This document shows, piece by piece, positions 1 to 7,445 of a stretch of DNA of 19,819 nucleotides (position 1 is the first letter of the stretch; each line of letters opens with the position of its first letter). The DNA comes from Apopatosoma sp963618495 (GTDB taxonomy: Bacteria > Bacillota > Clostridia > Oscillospirales > CAG-272). The position numbers were made by a program, and so were the translations under genes. Below the pieces are notes generated by a model. It saw nothing but the letters and a program-made list of their open reading frames with translations. It was not told the DNA's origin and searched no databases. The DNA lies in the NCBI GenBank assembly GCA_963618495.1, contig CAVESF010000032.1, forward strand, positions 1-19,819, written 5' to 3'.

Positions 1-205
1 ACGCTTCCATATGATTTTCAATGGTTTCTTACATTTTCGTCAGACTTTTTCTACCCCAACTATTGACAAAAAGCCAAAAATTCGCAAAAAGAAAGTGGAG
101 AGATCGCCATCCCTCCTGCTTCTTTGCCTCTTTATCTTTTTTTGATTTCTTCTTGTCTGAAATGAACATCTTCGCTTTCGCGTAATGACCTTTTTCTACA
201 CTCTG

Positions 206-233
206 ACACCCGCTTACTTTCGCAAGCGGGTGT
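206..233. terminator. Hairpin, possible terminator (direction uncertain)
   Basis: A perfect 10-bp inverted repeat (ACACCCGCTT at 206-215, AAGCGGGTGT at 224-233) with an 8-nt loop lies 12 bases past the stop codon of the 246-3185 gene. On the plus strand the stem is followed by a short T run (TGTTTTCG). On the minus strand it is preceded by four A and has no T tract after it. It could serve the minus-strand gene as a bidirectional hairpin, or end a plus-strand transcript. Bases 1-205 hold nothing I can support as a gene. Confidence 0.55.
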
Positions 234-245
234 TTTCGCTACTTA

Positions 246-3185
246 TCAGATATAAATTTTTGAAACAAGATACATCGGTATCATCCAGAAAAGCTGATAG
301 AGCGCAGGATAGAAAGGAAGCATCTTATCATAATTTCCCGTCACGGTGAGCAGCACTGTGAGCGCCGTCGCCACGAGCATGGAAATAAGCTTGATGGCAA
401 GATTTGTCTTGCCGATATTTCTCGTCTTTTCGCAGGCGATGAGCGTCTTGATAAGACCCTTTGCATCATGGTTGGATACGATTCCCGCATCGCGCGCGGA
501 TACTCTTTCCATTTCATCCTGCGGCATCATCGGCTTGATTATCTTTATCGGATAAGCGTTGGGACTGAGCTTGTTTTTGCCGAGGAGTGCACTGTCAAGA
601 CCCGGGTCTGCCGTTGTCACAGCGGTGCAGATGCCCTGCTCCGCGAGATGCCTTACGATATAGATGAAATCGGATGATGCATTATACTGGAGATAGAATT
701 TTGCTATGACCGCATTATCCTTTGCGAGATAAAGAATGCGCTTGTTTGTATCGCCCTCATAGAGTTCATCTCCCGCTTCATATGTGGTGCTGTAGCACTG
801 ATTATCCATATATGCAGGCTGACCGATAACTACGGAATATCCGTCTACGGTAGCTTCTGCGCCGTTTTCGGCAAGGGAAACAACCTCTACGCTATCCGAG
901 ATGATGCCGTTGAGCGCCGCTTTGCGGAATACCGTGGAGAGCGGTCCGCCGAGCTTGGAATAAACGCTTGATGCAAGATAGATGACATCCTCTATGCTGT
1001 TGTTCTCAAAAACCTTGACGCTTCTTATTCTCAGCTTATCCGCAGGGAAAGCAACATCGTCGCCAAAGGATATCACTCCCGCCCTTTCATATTCCTCGGG
1101 AGTAGTATCGCCGACTATTGCCGCACCGTATGAATAAGCACGGATAGAGGCGAGATATGCCGCGTATGTATAAGAAACGAGCACGGATGCGGGCGCACAC
1201 ATAAGCATGGTGAAATACATATTTGTCATGCTCTCAAAGAATGTTGCCTTTCCGACAGCAAGCGAAAGCACAAATACGACGAGCGAAACCACGGCGGAAG
1301 CGGCAAGAAGTATGCCGATAATCTTCTTTTCCTTGGGATATTCTTTTCTTCTCGCAAAGAAATCATCTATGAATTTTGCTTCGCGCGTCTTGTATATTTC
1401 GGCATTATCTTCGATGTATCTTGCAAAGCTCGTGCGCTCTTCCACGCTGCTCTCTCTTGTGGCTCTTGCGAGGACAAGCTTTTTCTTCTTGGAAGATATT
1501 ATATTGAAGGTATATATCTCCTTGCGTATGCCGATATACGAAGCTATTGCGGCAAAAAGCACGCATAGTGCGAATGTGAAATTATAGAAGCGGAGCGTCG
1601 TATCTTCTCCCGCAAAAAGTGCGGAAAGCGTCGTCACAAACGAAATAAGGAACATAACCGGAATAAACGCATTTCCGTTCGGTTTTTTCGTTACGAGCGA
1701 GCGCACGCCGCCAACAAGCTTGTCGAAGGCAAAGAATGCGCAGAGGAATGTAAGTGCAAAGTCAAGCAGTATAAAGCCTGTCATCCCGAGGGCTTCGCCT
1801 ATCGCGGGAATGCACTCGATGATGAAAAGCACAGCGGCAAAGAAAGCGGCGATGCCTATGCGAAGCTTTGCCATGGAATATTTCTGCTTGTATCTGTCAA
1901 AAACCTCTTTTGTCTGGTCAAAAGACCTGTATTCGTATGAAACGGCAGGCTTCTTTTCGGCGCTTTCGTCCGTTTCGCCTGAATTTCCGCCGATCTCGGC
2001 ATTTCCGTCTACAACGGGAATGTCGGTAACCGTCGTCTGCACAGTCGCCGAGAAAGGATAATCGTCAAATATCTTCTTCGGCGTCTCTTTCTTGTCGGAT
2101 CTTCTCGGGTCGAGACCGAACGCCATCATTATTTCCGTGTCCCTGTCGGGGTCGTCAGCCTCTTTTTCTTCGTCATCGGGTTCTTCCTTTACCTCGGTAT
2201 TCGGCTGATAAGGCTCGAGCATCTCCGTATTGTTGTAGCGCTCGATTATCTCTTCTGTATAGGCGTTTTCATCGTCTGCGCCGTAACTGTCGGCTGCCTC
2301 GGGCGTTTCCTCGGGTTCGGAAATTTCCTCTGCCTCGGGTGCAGGCTCTTCCGCAGGTTCTTCCCGGTCTTCCGTCTCGTCCTCGGCGTCATGCGGCTCA
2401 TCAAGCTCCGATGCACCATCGTCAAGCTTCAGTTTTATGATGCCGCCAACAGGCGTATCGTCTGCAGTTTCCGGCTTCTCGGATTCTTCGGATTCTTCCG
2501 CTGTTTCCGATTCTTCGAATGCTTCAGGTTCTTCTGCCACTTCGGGTTCTTCGACTGCTTCAGGTTCTTCGGCAGGCTCGGAATCCTTTACGGGTGCTTT
2601 CCATATTTCGCCGTCACTGCGGATTGAAAAAACAGAAAGATCAAGGTCGTTTTCGACCTCTGTGAGAAGCGGCCTCTGCTCGTCTTCCGATTTTTTATCG
2701 GTGCTCTCGGCTGTCGCCTGCTTGGATTTTCTGCTTTCCTTATCGGAATCGGGAATGAGTGAAGCGAGCATATCAAAAAGCGAACGCTTCTGACTGCTTT
2801 CGCGCTGTGCCGCATCAGATGCCGTACCCTGTTCCGCGCCGCTCTGTGCACTCTTCTCGGCTACGCTCCCGGATGCTTTTTCCTCTTCCTTTGCAGGCTC
2901 ATCGGCTGTAGCATTCTGCTCGGATTTGCCAAGATACTTTTCATAAAGACTCTTGAACTCGTCGCTTTCTGCCTTTTCCTCATCGGTCATGGAAGTTCCG
3001 TCGAAAATATAGTCGTCGCTCTTCTCTTCCGCGTCCGTGTCGCTCTTGGCGAGGCTGTCCGCTCTGCGTTTTTCCGCGGCGATCTTGTCCGCGTCAAACT
3101 GAGAATTCAGCCTGCGGAGCAAATCTGTCGTGGAATGGTCCTTTGCGAAATCGCCGTTTTTTTCGGTATCAACGCTATTTGCCAT
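246..3185 (-). CDS. Acid-rich membrane protein, degenerate P1B-type ATPase (pseudoenzyme)
   Basis: This is a 979-residue protein. Residues 1-430 are low-complexity and very acidic, with EEPE-type repeats around 203-240 and 278-295, and no signal peptide. Membrane segments follow at about 441-460, 468-495, 506-525, 535-553, 622-645, 650-675, 929-949 and 955-975. Residues 659-691 align without gaps to the M4 region of heavy-metal P-type ATPases, but the metal motif CPC is A-P-A (664-666) and ATP is SYT. The DKTGT phosphorylation loop is SFGDDVAFP (706-714), with Gly708 in place of the catalytic Asp. A nucleotide-domain-like GAEATVDGYSVVIG follows (775-788). The TGD motif is TAD (858-860), and I find no GDGxND or actuator TGE. 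Transport by ATP hydrolysis is therefore unlikely; a scaffold or sensor role is inference. The ATG at 3185 has a strong GGAGGT site. It is the last gene of a unit with rlmB and a lipoprotein. Confidence 0.75.
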   Translation of the reverse strand: MANSVDTEKNGDFAKDHSTTDLLRRLNSQFDADKIAAEKRRADSLAKSDTDAEEKSDDYIFDGTSMTDEEKAESDEFKSLYEKYLGKSEQNATADEPAKEEEKASGSVAEKSAQSGAEQGTASDAAQRESSQKRSLFDMLASLIPDSDKESRKSKQATAESTDKKSEDEQRPLLTEVENDLDLSVFSIRSDGEIWKAPVKDSEPAEEPEAVEEPEVAEEPEAFEESETAEESEESEKPETADDTPVGGIIKLKLDDGASELDEPHDAEDETEDREEPAEEPAPEAEEISEPEETPEAADSYGADDENAYTEEIIERYNNTEMLEPYQPNTEVKEEPDDEEKEADDPDRDTEIMMAFGLDPRRSDKKETPKKIFDDYPFSATVQTTVTDIPVVDGNAEIGGNSGETDESAEKKPAVSYEYRSFDQTKEVFDRYKQKYSMAKLRIGIAAFFAAVLFIIECIPAIGEALGMTGFILLDFALTFLCAFFAFDKLVGGVRSLVTKKPNGNAFIPVMFLISFVTTLSALFAGEDTTLRFYNFTFALCVLFAAIASYIGIRKEIYTFNIISSKKKKLVLARATRESSVEERTSFARYIEDNAEIYKTREAKFIDDFFARRKEYPKEKKIIGILLAASAVVSLVVFVLSLAVGKATFFESMTNMYFTMLMCAPASVLVSYTYAAYLASIRAYSYGAAIVGDTTPEEYERAGVISFGDDVAFPADKLRIRSVKVFENNSIEDVIYLASSVYSKLGGPLSTVFRKAALNGIISDSVEVVSLAENGAEATVDGYSVVIGQPAYMDNQCYSTTYEAGDELYEGDTNKRILYLAKDNAVIAKFYLQYNASSDFIYIVRHLAEQGICTAVTTADPGLDSALLGKNKLSPNAYPIKIIKPMMPQDEMERVSARDAGIVSNHDAKGLIKTLIACEKTRNIGKTNLAIKLISMLVATALTVLLTVTGNYDKMLPFYPALYQLFWMIPMYLVSKIYI

Positions 3186-3228
3186 AGTATACCTCCGTCT
3201 ACTTTATTTTTTAATCTGAAACGCCGCT

Positions 3229-4002
3229 TTATCTGCATTCCGCCGCTTTGAAAACAAGAACGGCGGCGGCGGCGGAAACATTCAGAGAATTTATCTTTCC
3301 ACGCATCGGTATCGATACGGTAAAGTCACATTTATCGCGGACAAGTCTGGAAACGCCGCTTCCCTCGCTTCCGAGGACGATGGCGCAGGGACAGTTGAAG
3401 TCCGTCGTGAGATAGGAGACACCGTCCATATCAGCGGCAAAAGTCCATATGCCCAGCTCTTTCAGCTCGTCTATCGCCGAGGCGATATTGTTCACCTTGG
3501 CAATCGGCAGGAAGGTTACCGCGCCAGCCGATGATTTCTGCACAGTCTGCCCGATGGCGGCACTGCGATGCTTGCTTATCACAAGTCCGTGTGCGCCCGC
3601 ACATTCGGCACTTCGTATTATCGCGCCGAGATTATGCGGGTCCTCCACCCCGTCGCAAACGATGATGAGCGGCTTTTCGCCCTTTTCCTTTGCGGCGGCT
3701 ACAATATCCTCTACGCTTGAATATTCTTTTCCTCCCGCGATGGCGGCAACGCCCTGATGAGCGTTTCCCGCGGCGAGAGTATCAAGCCTGTGTCTGTCCG
3801 CTTCAGAAACGGGAATGCCTCGAGCCTTTGCCTCGGCGAATATCTTCTTCACCGAGCCTTCGCGCTCCCCGCGCTGAATATATATTTTTTCTATCTGTGC
3901 ACCGCTTGAAAGAAGCTCGAGAACAGGATTTCTGCCGACTACGACAGAGGAATCCTCTCCGGAGGCTTCGCTTTCATTACGGTAATTTCTTTTTCTATCC
4001 AT
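3229..4002 (-). CDS. rlmB: 23S rRNA (guanosine-2'-O)-methyltransferase, TrmH/SPOUT family, RlmB-like
   Basis: This 257-residue SpoU/TrmH methyltransferase would transfer a methyl group from S-adenosylmethionine to a ribose 2'-O of RNA. The substrate-binding domain begins at VVGRNPVLELL (21-31). The SPOUT knot motifs are clear: CDGVEDPHNLGAIIRSAECAG (116-136), IVLGSEGSGVSRLV (208-221) and IPMRGKINSLNVSAAAAV (231-248). Length and motifs fit RlmB, which modifies G2251 of 23S rRNA in E. coli, although TrmH paralogues with other targets exist. I chose the ATG at 4002, preceded by AAAGAG. The longer in-frame TTG start at 4026 would overlap the upstream lipoprotein by 11 bases. It lies between the lipoprotein and the P-type ATPase-like gene, so it is probably co-transcribed with both. 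Confidence 0.9.
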   Translation of the reverse strand: MDRKRNYRNESEASGEDSSVVVGRNPVLELLSSGAQIEKIYIQRGEREGSVKKIFAEAKARGIPVSEADRHRLDTLAAGNAHQGVAAIAGGKEYSSVEDIVAAAKEKGEKPLIIVCDGVEDPHNLGAIIRSAECAGAHGLVISKHRSAAIGQTVQKSSAGAVTFLPIAKVNNIASAIDELKELGIWTFAADMDGVSYLTTDFNCPCAIVLGSEGSGVSRLVRDKCDFTVSIPMRGKINSLNVSAAAAVLVFKAAECR

Positions 4003-4015
4003 ATTGACTCTTTTC

Positions 4016-4594
4016 TTATTTTGCAAAAAGGCTTACCATCCGTGAAAGACCGAGCGCGTTTACAAAATCACTGTTTTTCGCCGTATCAAAAGGAATTTTT
4101 ATCCCGTCGCCCTCACCCTCGAAACTCACCTTTATCTCATATGTCGCGCTGTAAGATGAAAGTCTGCCGTCCGTTGCGAGTAACCGGAGTATCTCCGCCT
4201 TGTCGGTGCTTGTGCCAAGCGCATACGAATCCTCGACATATCGCGCAAGCCTGTCGAAATCGAACGAGACAATCTTAATGGAAAGAGATGATGCTCCCAC
4301 TTCGGTTATCTGCCATGAGATGCCCGAATAGAGCACTTTCAGAGCTTCCCTGCCGCTTTCGGAAATTTTGCCCGCGTCGGACATGACGGCATCAAAATAT
4401 GCCGAGCCCGAAAAATACTGCGAAAATCCGTCCGTATCAAAATTCTGCACTCTCTCCATTGCCGCGCCGAAAACCTTGTCTGCGCTCTGCTCTTTTCCGC
4501 AGGAGGAAAAAAGCGAAAGGCACACGGCAAGAGCCAGCACCGCAAGAAGCAATGACGCTGTACGCTTTTTCAGAAAATTCGCCCCTTTGCCCAT
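4016..4594 (-). CDS. Predicted lipoprotein of unknown function
   Basis: This protein has up to 192 residues and a lipoprotein signal: a basic stretch (KKR, 9-11), a hydrophobic core (14-29), then LFSSC with the lipid-modified Cys at residue 32. The mature part is about 160 residues, with no family I recognise. It looks soluble and alpha/beta, with charged stretches such as SADKVFGAAMERVQNFDTDGF, and is presumably anchored on the outer face of the membrane. The start is doubtful. The ATG at 4594 would leave only about 6 nt of leader from the promoter at 4608-4636. An in-frame CTG at 4573 (residue 8) has AAAGGGGCG at good distance and would give the very typical start MKKRTASLLL. It is first in the unit with rlmB and the 979-residue membrane protein, ending just past the rlmB start. 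Confidence 0.7.
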   Translation of the reverse strand: MGKGANFLKKRTASLLLAVLALAVCLSLFSSCGKEQSADKVFGAAMERVQNFDTDGFSQYFSGSAYFDAVMSDAGKISESGREALKVLYSGISWQITEVGASSLSIKIVSFDFDRLARYVEDSYALGTSTDKAEILRLLATDGRLSSYSATYEIKVSFEGEGDGIKIPFDTAKNSDFVNALGLSRMVSLFAK

Positions 4595-4607
4595 TGTATT
4601 TAGTATA

Positions 4608-4636
4608 ATTATATCATATCAATTCCATTTTGTACA
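4608..4636 (-). promoter_or_regulatory. sigA-type promoter of the lipoprotein-rlmB unit
   Basis: On the minus strand there is a TATAAT -10 (4608-4613) preceded by TGA, making an extended -10, with TGTACA at -35 (4631-4636) and 17 bases between. The predicted start of transcription is near 4601, so the leader to the first ATG is only about 6 nt. Confidence 0.6.
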
Positions 4637-4861
4637 GAGGTTTATTTCAATTATTTTGAAAAAAGTTTACCAATTTTCCACTTTTTTCACCATATTTTCT
4701 CATAATGCGGCAGTTGCTCCCCACTTTGGGCGCAAAAATCGGCATATTTTGTATCCCGCGATGAGAAAAAGGAAGAAGCATCTTTATGTTTCTATACGGC
4801 TACGCACCCTGAACCATCCTCTTGGTCACACAAAAGTATGAGTAAATCCTCTTTCATACGC
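4637..4861. other. Gene-free stretch between ackA and the lipoprotein unit
   Basis: About 225 bases of AT-rich sequence lie between the promoter at 4608-4636 and the ackA terminator. Together with those two sites this fills the 311-base gap 4595-4905. I see no reading frame with a ribosome site, no tRNA and no structured RNA I can name. On the minus strand around 4657-4694 there are spaced GTGG/TTGG words that resemble repressor boxes, but no regulator gene is nearby. Confidence 0.4.
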
Positions 4862-4893
4862 AAAAGCGACAGAAGTTACATCCTGCCGCTTTT
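4862..4893 (-). terminator. Rho-independent terminator of ackA
   Basis: On the minus strand an 11-bp stem, AAAAGCGGCAG paired with CTGTCGCTTTT (one G-U), encloses a 10-nt loop and ends in a short T run. It lies 13 bases past the ackA stop. The T run is short, so read-through is possible. Confidence 0.7.
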
Positions 4894-4905
4894 ATTATGC
4901 GCAAA

Positions 4906-6111
4906 TCAAAGAGCCTTTACTATGCTCTCAGTATCTCTTGCTATCATGAGTTCCTCATTTGTCGGAATCATATAAACCTTTACCTTGGAATCGGGTGTGG
5001 AAAGCTCTGTCACGCCGGAAGAGCCTTTTGTCTTGCTGTTTACCTCGTCATCTATCTTTATACCGAAATATTCCATATTATGGCATACGCGGGCGCGTGT
5101 TTCGGCGCTGTTTTCACCGATACCCGCTGTGAATACGATGGCGTCAAGTCCGTTCATCGCCGCCGTATAAGAACCTATGTACTTCTGAATCTGATAGCCC
5201 AGTATCTCAACCGCAAGCTTTGCGCGTGCGTTGCCTTTCTTGACAGCCGCCTCGAGGTCTCTGCTGTCGGAAGATACGCCCGATACGCCGAGGAAGCCGC
5301 ACTTCTTATTCATGAAGTTGCTCATTTCATCGGGTGTGAATCCTTCGTTTTTCATAATATAAGGAACTATGGCAGGGTCGATGGAGCCGCAACGCGTGCC
5401 CATTTCAACACCGTCAAGAGGCGTGAAGCCCATGCTTGTATCCATGCACTTGCCACCCTTTACAGCGGAAATGGAGGAACCGTTGCCTATATGGCAGGTG
5501 ATAATCTTTGTCTCTTCCGCGGGCTTGCCGAGAATCTTTATCATCTCGCCGGAAACATAGCGATGCGATGTTCCGTGCGCACCGTAGCGGCGGATATGCT
5601 TCTTTTCAACCATTTCATAAGGAATGGGGTAAACATACGCCTTTTCGGGCATGGTCTGATGGAAAGCCGTATCAAATACGAGCACCTGCGGAACATCAGG
5701 CATAACCTCTGTGCAGCCCTTGATTCCCATAAGGTGAGCGCCTGTATGAAGCGGTGCGAAATCGCGGCAAAGCTCAAGCTTTGCAAGAACTTCCTTTGTA
5801 ACGAGAACGCTCTCGAAGAAGTAAGGCCCGCCATGCACTACTCTGTGACCGACAGCCTCAATCTGGCTCATATCCTTGAGACAGCCTATCTCAGGATCTG
5901 TGAGCGTGTCGACTACGAGCTTTGTGGCAACGGAATGATTGGGCATGGGAAATTCTTTTTCAAATTTTCTGCCGTCTGCCGTCTTGTGAGAGAGGAAGCC
6001 GTCAATGCCTATTCTCTCGCAGATACCCTTTGCGAGAACATCACCGCTCGCCGTATCAAAAAGCTGATATTTGAGAGATGAGCTTCCCGCATTTACTACT
6101 AAAACATACAT
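4906..6111 (-). CDS. ackA: Acetate kinase
   Basis: This 401-residue protein has the usual length for the family. It interconverts acetyl phosphate plus ADP with acetate plus ATP, the energy-yielding last step of acetate fermentation in the cytoplasm. Family motifs are intact: NAGSSSLKYQ (7-16) with the nucleotide/metal Asn7, GHRVVHGG (88-95) with the substrate Arg, FDTAFHQTMP with the catalytic Asp, HIGNGSS, the signature MGFTPLDGVEMGTRCGSIDP, and TAGIGENS near the C-terminus. I chose the ATG at 6111 because the protein then begins MYVLVVNAGSSS as in homologues and has GGAGGT upstream. The frame stays open for another 59 codons, but that extension is non-coding leader. No pta gene is present in the window. 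It is divergent from tmcAL. Confidence 0.97.
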   Translation of the reverse strand: MYVLVVNAGSSSLKYQLFDTASGDVLAKGICERIGIDGFLSHKTADGRKFEKEFPMPNHSVATKLVVDTLTDPEIGCLKDMSQIEAVGHRVVHGGPYFFESVLVTKEVLAKLELCRDFAPLHTGAHLMGIKGCTEVMPDVPQVLVFDTAFHQTMPEKAYVYPIPYEMVEKKHIRRYGAHGTSHRYVSGEMIKILGKPAEETKIITCHIGNGSSISAVKGGKCMDTSMGFTPLDGVEMGTRCGSIDPAIVPYIMKNEGFTPDEMSNFMNKKCGFLGVSGVSSDSRDLEAAVKKGNARAKLAVEILGYQIQKYIGSYTAAMNGLDAIVFTAGIGENSAETRARVCHNMEYFGIKIDDEVNSKTKGSSGVTELSTPDSKVKVYMIPTNEELMIARDTESIVKAL

Positions 6112-6146
6112 AATAAAATGAAACCTCCGTTTGGACTTGATTTTAT

Positions 6147-6174
6147 TTGAACTTTGCATTATACTGAATATTAT
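6147..6174 (+). promoter_or_regulatory. sigA-type promoter of tmcAL, overlapping the ackA promoter
   Basis: On the plus strand TTGAAC (6147-6152), 16 bases, then TATTAT (6169-6174). An alternative is TTGATT (6138-6143), 16 bases, then TATACT (6160-6165). The first -10 uses the same bases as the ackA -10 on the other strand. Confidence 0.55.
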
Positions 6175-6198
6175 ACAGGAAGTTTGCGACAATTTCAA
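6170..6198 (-). promoter_or_regulatory. sigA-type promoter of ackA
   Basis: On the minus strand TTGAAA (6193-6198) is followed after exactly 17 bases by a perfect TATAAT (6170-6175). A second TATAAT on the same strand lies at 6158-6163. The leader is about 52 nt. Confidence 0.75.
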
Positions 6199-6228
6199 TA
6201 GCAAAAAACAAAAATATGGAGAATTTTT

Positions 6229-7395
6229 ATGAAAATCAGCGCCGTAATCTGCGAATATAATCCTTTTCACCCCGGACACGCATATCATATTTCCGAAATA
6301 AAGAAAAATTCCGATGCAGTCATTGCCGTGATGAGCGGCAGTTTCACTCAGCGCGGCATCCCCGCCGTCATCTCCAAATACGAGCGCGCACGGGAAGCGA
6401 TAGCCGGCGGCGCCGACCTTGTGCTGGAGCTTCCCTTTCCATATTGCGCCGCATCCGCCGAATATTTTGCCCGCGCTGGTGTGGATATCGCGGAGCGTGC
6501 GGGCGTCGTCTCGGAGCTTTCATTCGGCAGTGAAAGCGGAGACATTGATGCGCTCATGAAAATCGCCGGAAATATGAACAGTGCCGCCTTTGAGAGTGCG
6601 CTTGCCGAAGCTTCGGCAGAGACAAAAGGCACGCACTACGGCAGGCTGTATTTCTCCGTCTATCGCTCGCTTTTCGGCGATGCGCCGGAGCTGGACGGCT
6701 CAAACAATATCCTCGGCATCGCATATCTGCGCGAGCTCCTGTGGCGAAAAAGCAGCATAGCGCCGCATACCGTGCGCCGCGAGGGACTTTGCTACAATGA
6801 TACTGCGGGCGAGGGTTTCATTTCCGCATCCGCCGCGAGAAGCATGATATATTCGGGCAAAATCCCGCCGCTGACAAAATCGGGCGCGGACACCCTGCGC
6901 GACTGTATGGCAAGCGGAAAAATCGCGCGTGCAGACAACCTCTTCCTGCCGTTTGCCGCATTTCTGCGCATGGCAAAAGCAGAGGAAATATGCCGCTTTT
7001 CCGAGATGAACGATGAAATTGCAAGCCGCCTTATCTCTGCCGCACGCACCTCCTGCGATATGGCTTCGCTCATCGACGCAGCGCGGACAAAATCATATTC
7101 CGAGGCGCGGATAAACCGCGCGATGCTCTTCGCTCTGCTCGGGATAACTGATAAGGATTTCGGCGATGTGGGCTACACAAGCCTGCTTGCCGCAAACGAA
7201 ACGGGACGCCGCATAATCTCTGAGATAAACAAAAAAGGCGGGCTTTCCATCCTCACAAAACCTGCCGACTACAGGCAAAGCCACTTTGCCGCGCAATATG
7301 AAAAAGGGCTTCGCGCCGAAGCGCTCTGGTCGCTCGCGCTCGATAAGCCCGCCCCTGCCGACCTGCTTATAAAAAGCAAGCCTTATATCATTTGA
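6229..7395 (+). CDS. tmcAL: tRNA(Met) cytidine acetate ligase TmcAL (YlbM family)
   Basis: This 388-residue protein starts MKISAVICEYNPFHPGH, with the nucleotidyltransferase HxGH motif HPGH at 14-17, and continues with SGSFTQRG and GADLVLELPFPY. These are hallmarks of the YlbM/TmcAL family. Characterised members use ATP and free acetate to activate acetate as acetyl-AMP and acetylate the wobble cytidine (C34) of elongator tRNA-Met, giving N4-acetylcytidine. The later motif GFISASAARSMI matches the family's ATP-site region. The ATG at 6229 has GGAG 9 bases upstream. The gene is divergent from ackA, whose enzyme sets the cell's acetate and acetyl-phosphate balance. Its stop codon lies in a 15-bp palindrome (7391-7405), and its terminator abuts dapA. 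Confidence 0.93.
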   Translation: MKISAVICEYNPFHPGHAYHISEIKKNSDAVIAVMSGSFTQRGIPAVISKYERAREAIAGGADLVLELPFPYCAASAEYFARAGVDIAERAGVVSELSFGSESGDIDALMKIAGNMNSAAFESALAEASAETKGTHYGRLYFSVYRSLFGDAPELDGSNNILGIAYLRELLWRKSSIAPHTVRREGLCYNDTAGEGFISASAARSMIYSGKIPPLTKSGADTLRDCMASGKIARADNLFLPFAAFLRMAKAEEICRFSEMNDEIASRLISAARTSCDMASLIDAARTKSYSEARINRAMLFALLGITDKDFGDVGYTSLLAANETGRRIISEINKKGGLSILTKPADYRQSHFAAQYEKGLRAEALWSLALDKPAPADLLIKSKPYII

Positions 7396-7405
7396 CAATG
7401 TCAAA
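7391..7405. repeat. 15-bp palindrome overlapping the tmcAL stop and a TTGACA box
   Basis: TTTGACA (7391-7397), A, TGTCAAA (7399-7405) is a perfect inverted repeat with a one-base centre. It contains the tmcAL TGA stop and a consensus -35 hexamer, TTGACA (7392-7397). It could be an operator or part of a dapA promoter. A matching -10 is poor at 16-18 bases, while a TAAAAT at 7422-7427 is too far away (24 bases). Confidence 0.4.
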
Positions 7406-7445
7406 AATCACCTCATATGCGTAAAATGGCATGAGGTGATTTTTT
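7403..7445 (+). terminator. tmcAL terminator that sequesters the dapA ribosome binding site
   Basis: A perfect 14-bp stem pairs AAAAATCACCTCAT (7403-7416) with ATGAGGTGATTTTT (7431-7444). The loop is 14 nt, and T6 runs straight into the dapA ATG at 7446. The 3' arm contains GAGGTGAT, the only Shine-Dalgarno sequence of dapA; the 5' arm ATCACCTC copies the 16S anti-Shine-Dalgarno. Confidence 0.8.

Noticed and set aside
63..91. TTGACA at 63-68 as a plus-strand promoter
   Set aside because: No -10-like sequence lies 16-18 bases downstream; the region is a run of A-rich words with no gene after it.
29..169. A 46-codon minus-strand frame beginning MFISDKKKSKK, with a Lys-rich start and an aromatic middle
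   Set aside because: There is no ribosome site before the ATG, it lies after a terminator-like hairpin, and Lys/Phe-rich short frames are expected in AT-rich spacer. It remains a faint possibility.
4657..4694. Spaced GTGG/TTGG words on the minus strand resembling MraZ boxes
   Set aside because: The spacing is not the regular 10 bases of MraZ sites, the GGG core is missing, and no mraZ or division gene follows.
4897..6081. A 394-codon open frame on the plus strand opposite ackA, and similar long frames opposite pfkA (8322-9341), dapA and gpr
   Set aside because: They mirror conserved genes with complete active-site motifs, have no ribosome sites and translate to Cys/Arg/His-rich sequence without any family likeness.
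7396..7445. Lysine riboswitch or T-box in front of dapA
   Set aside because: Only 50 bases separate tmcAL and dapA, all taken by one simple hairpin; there is no room for a known aptamer.
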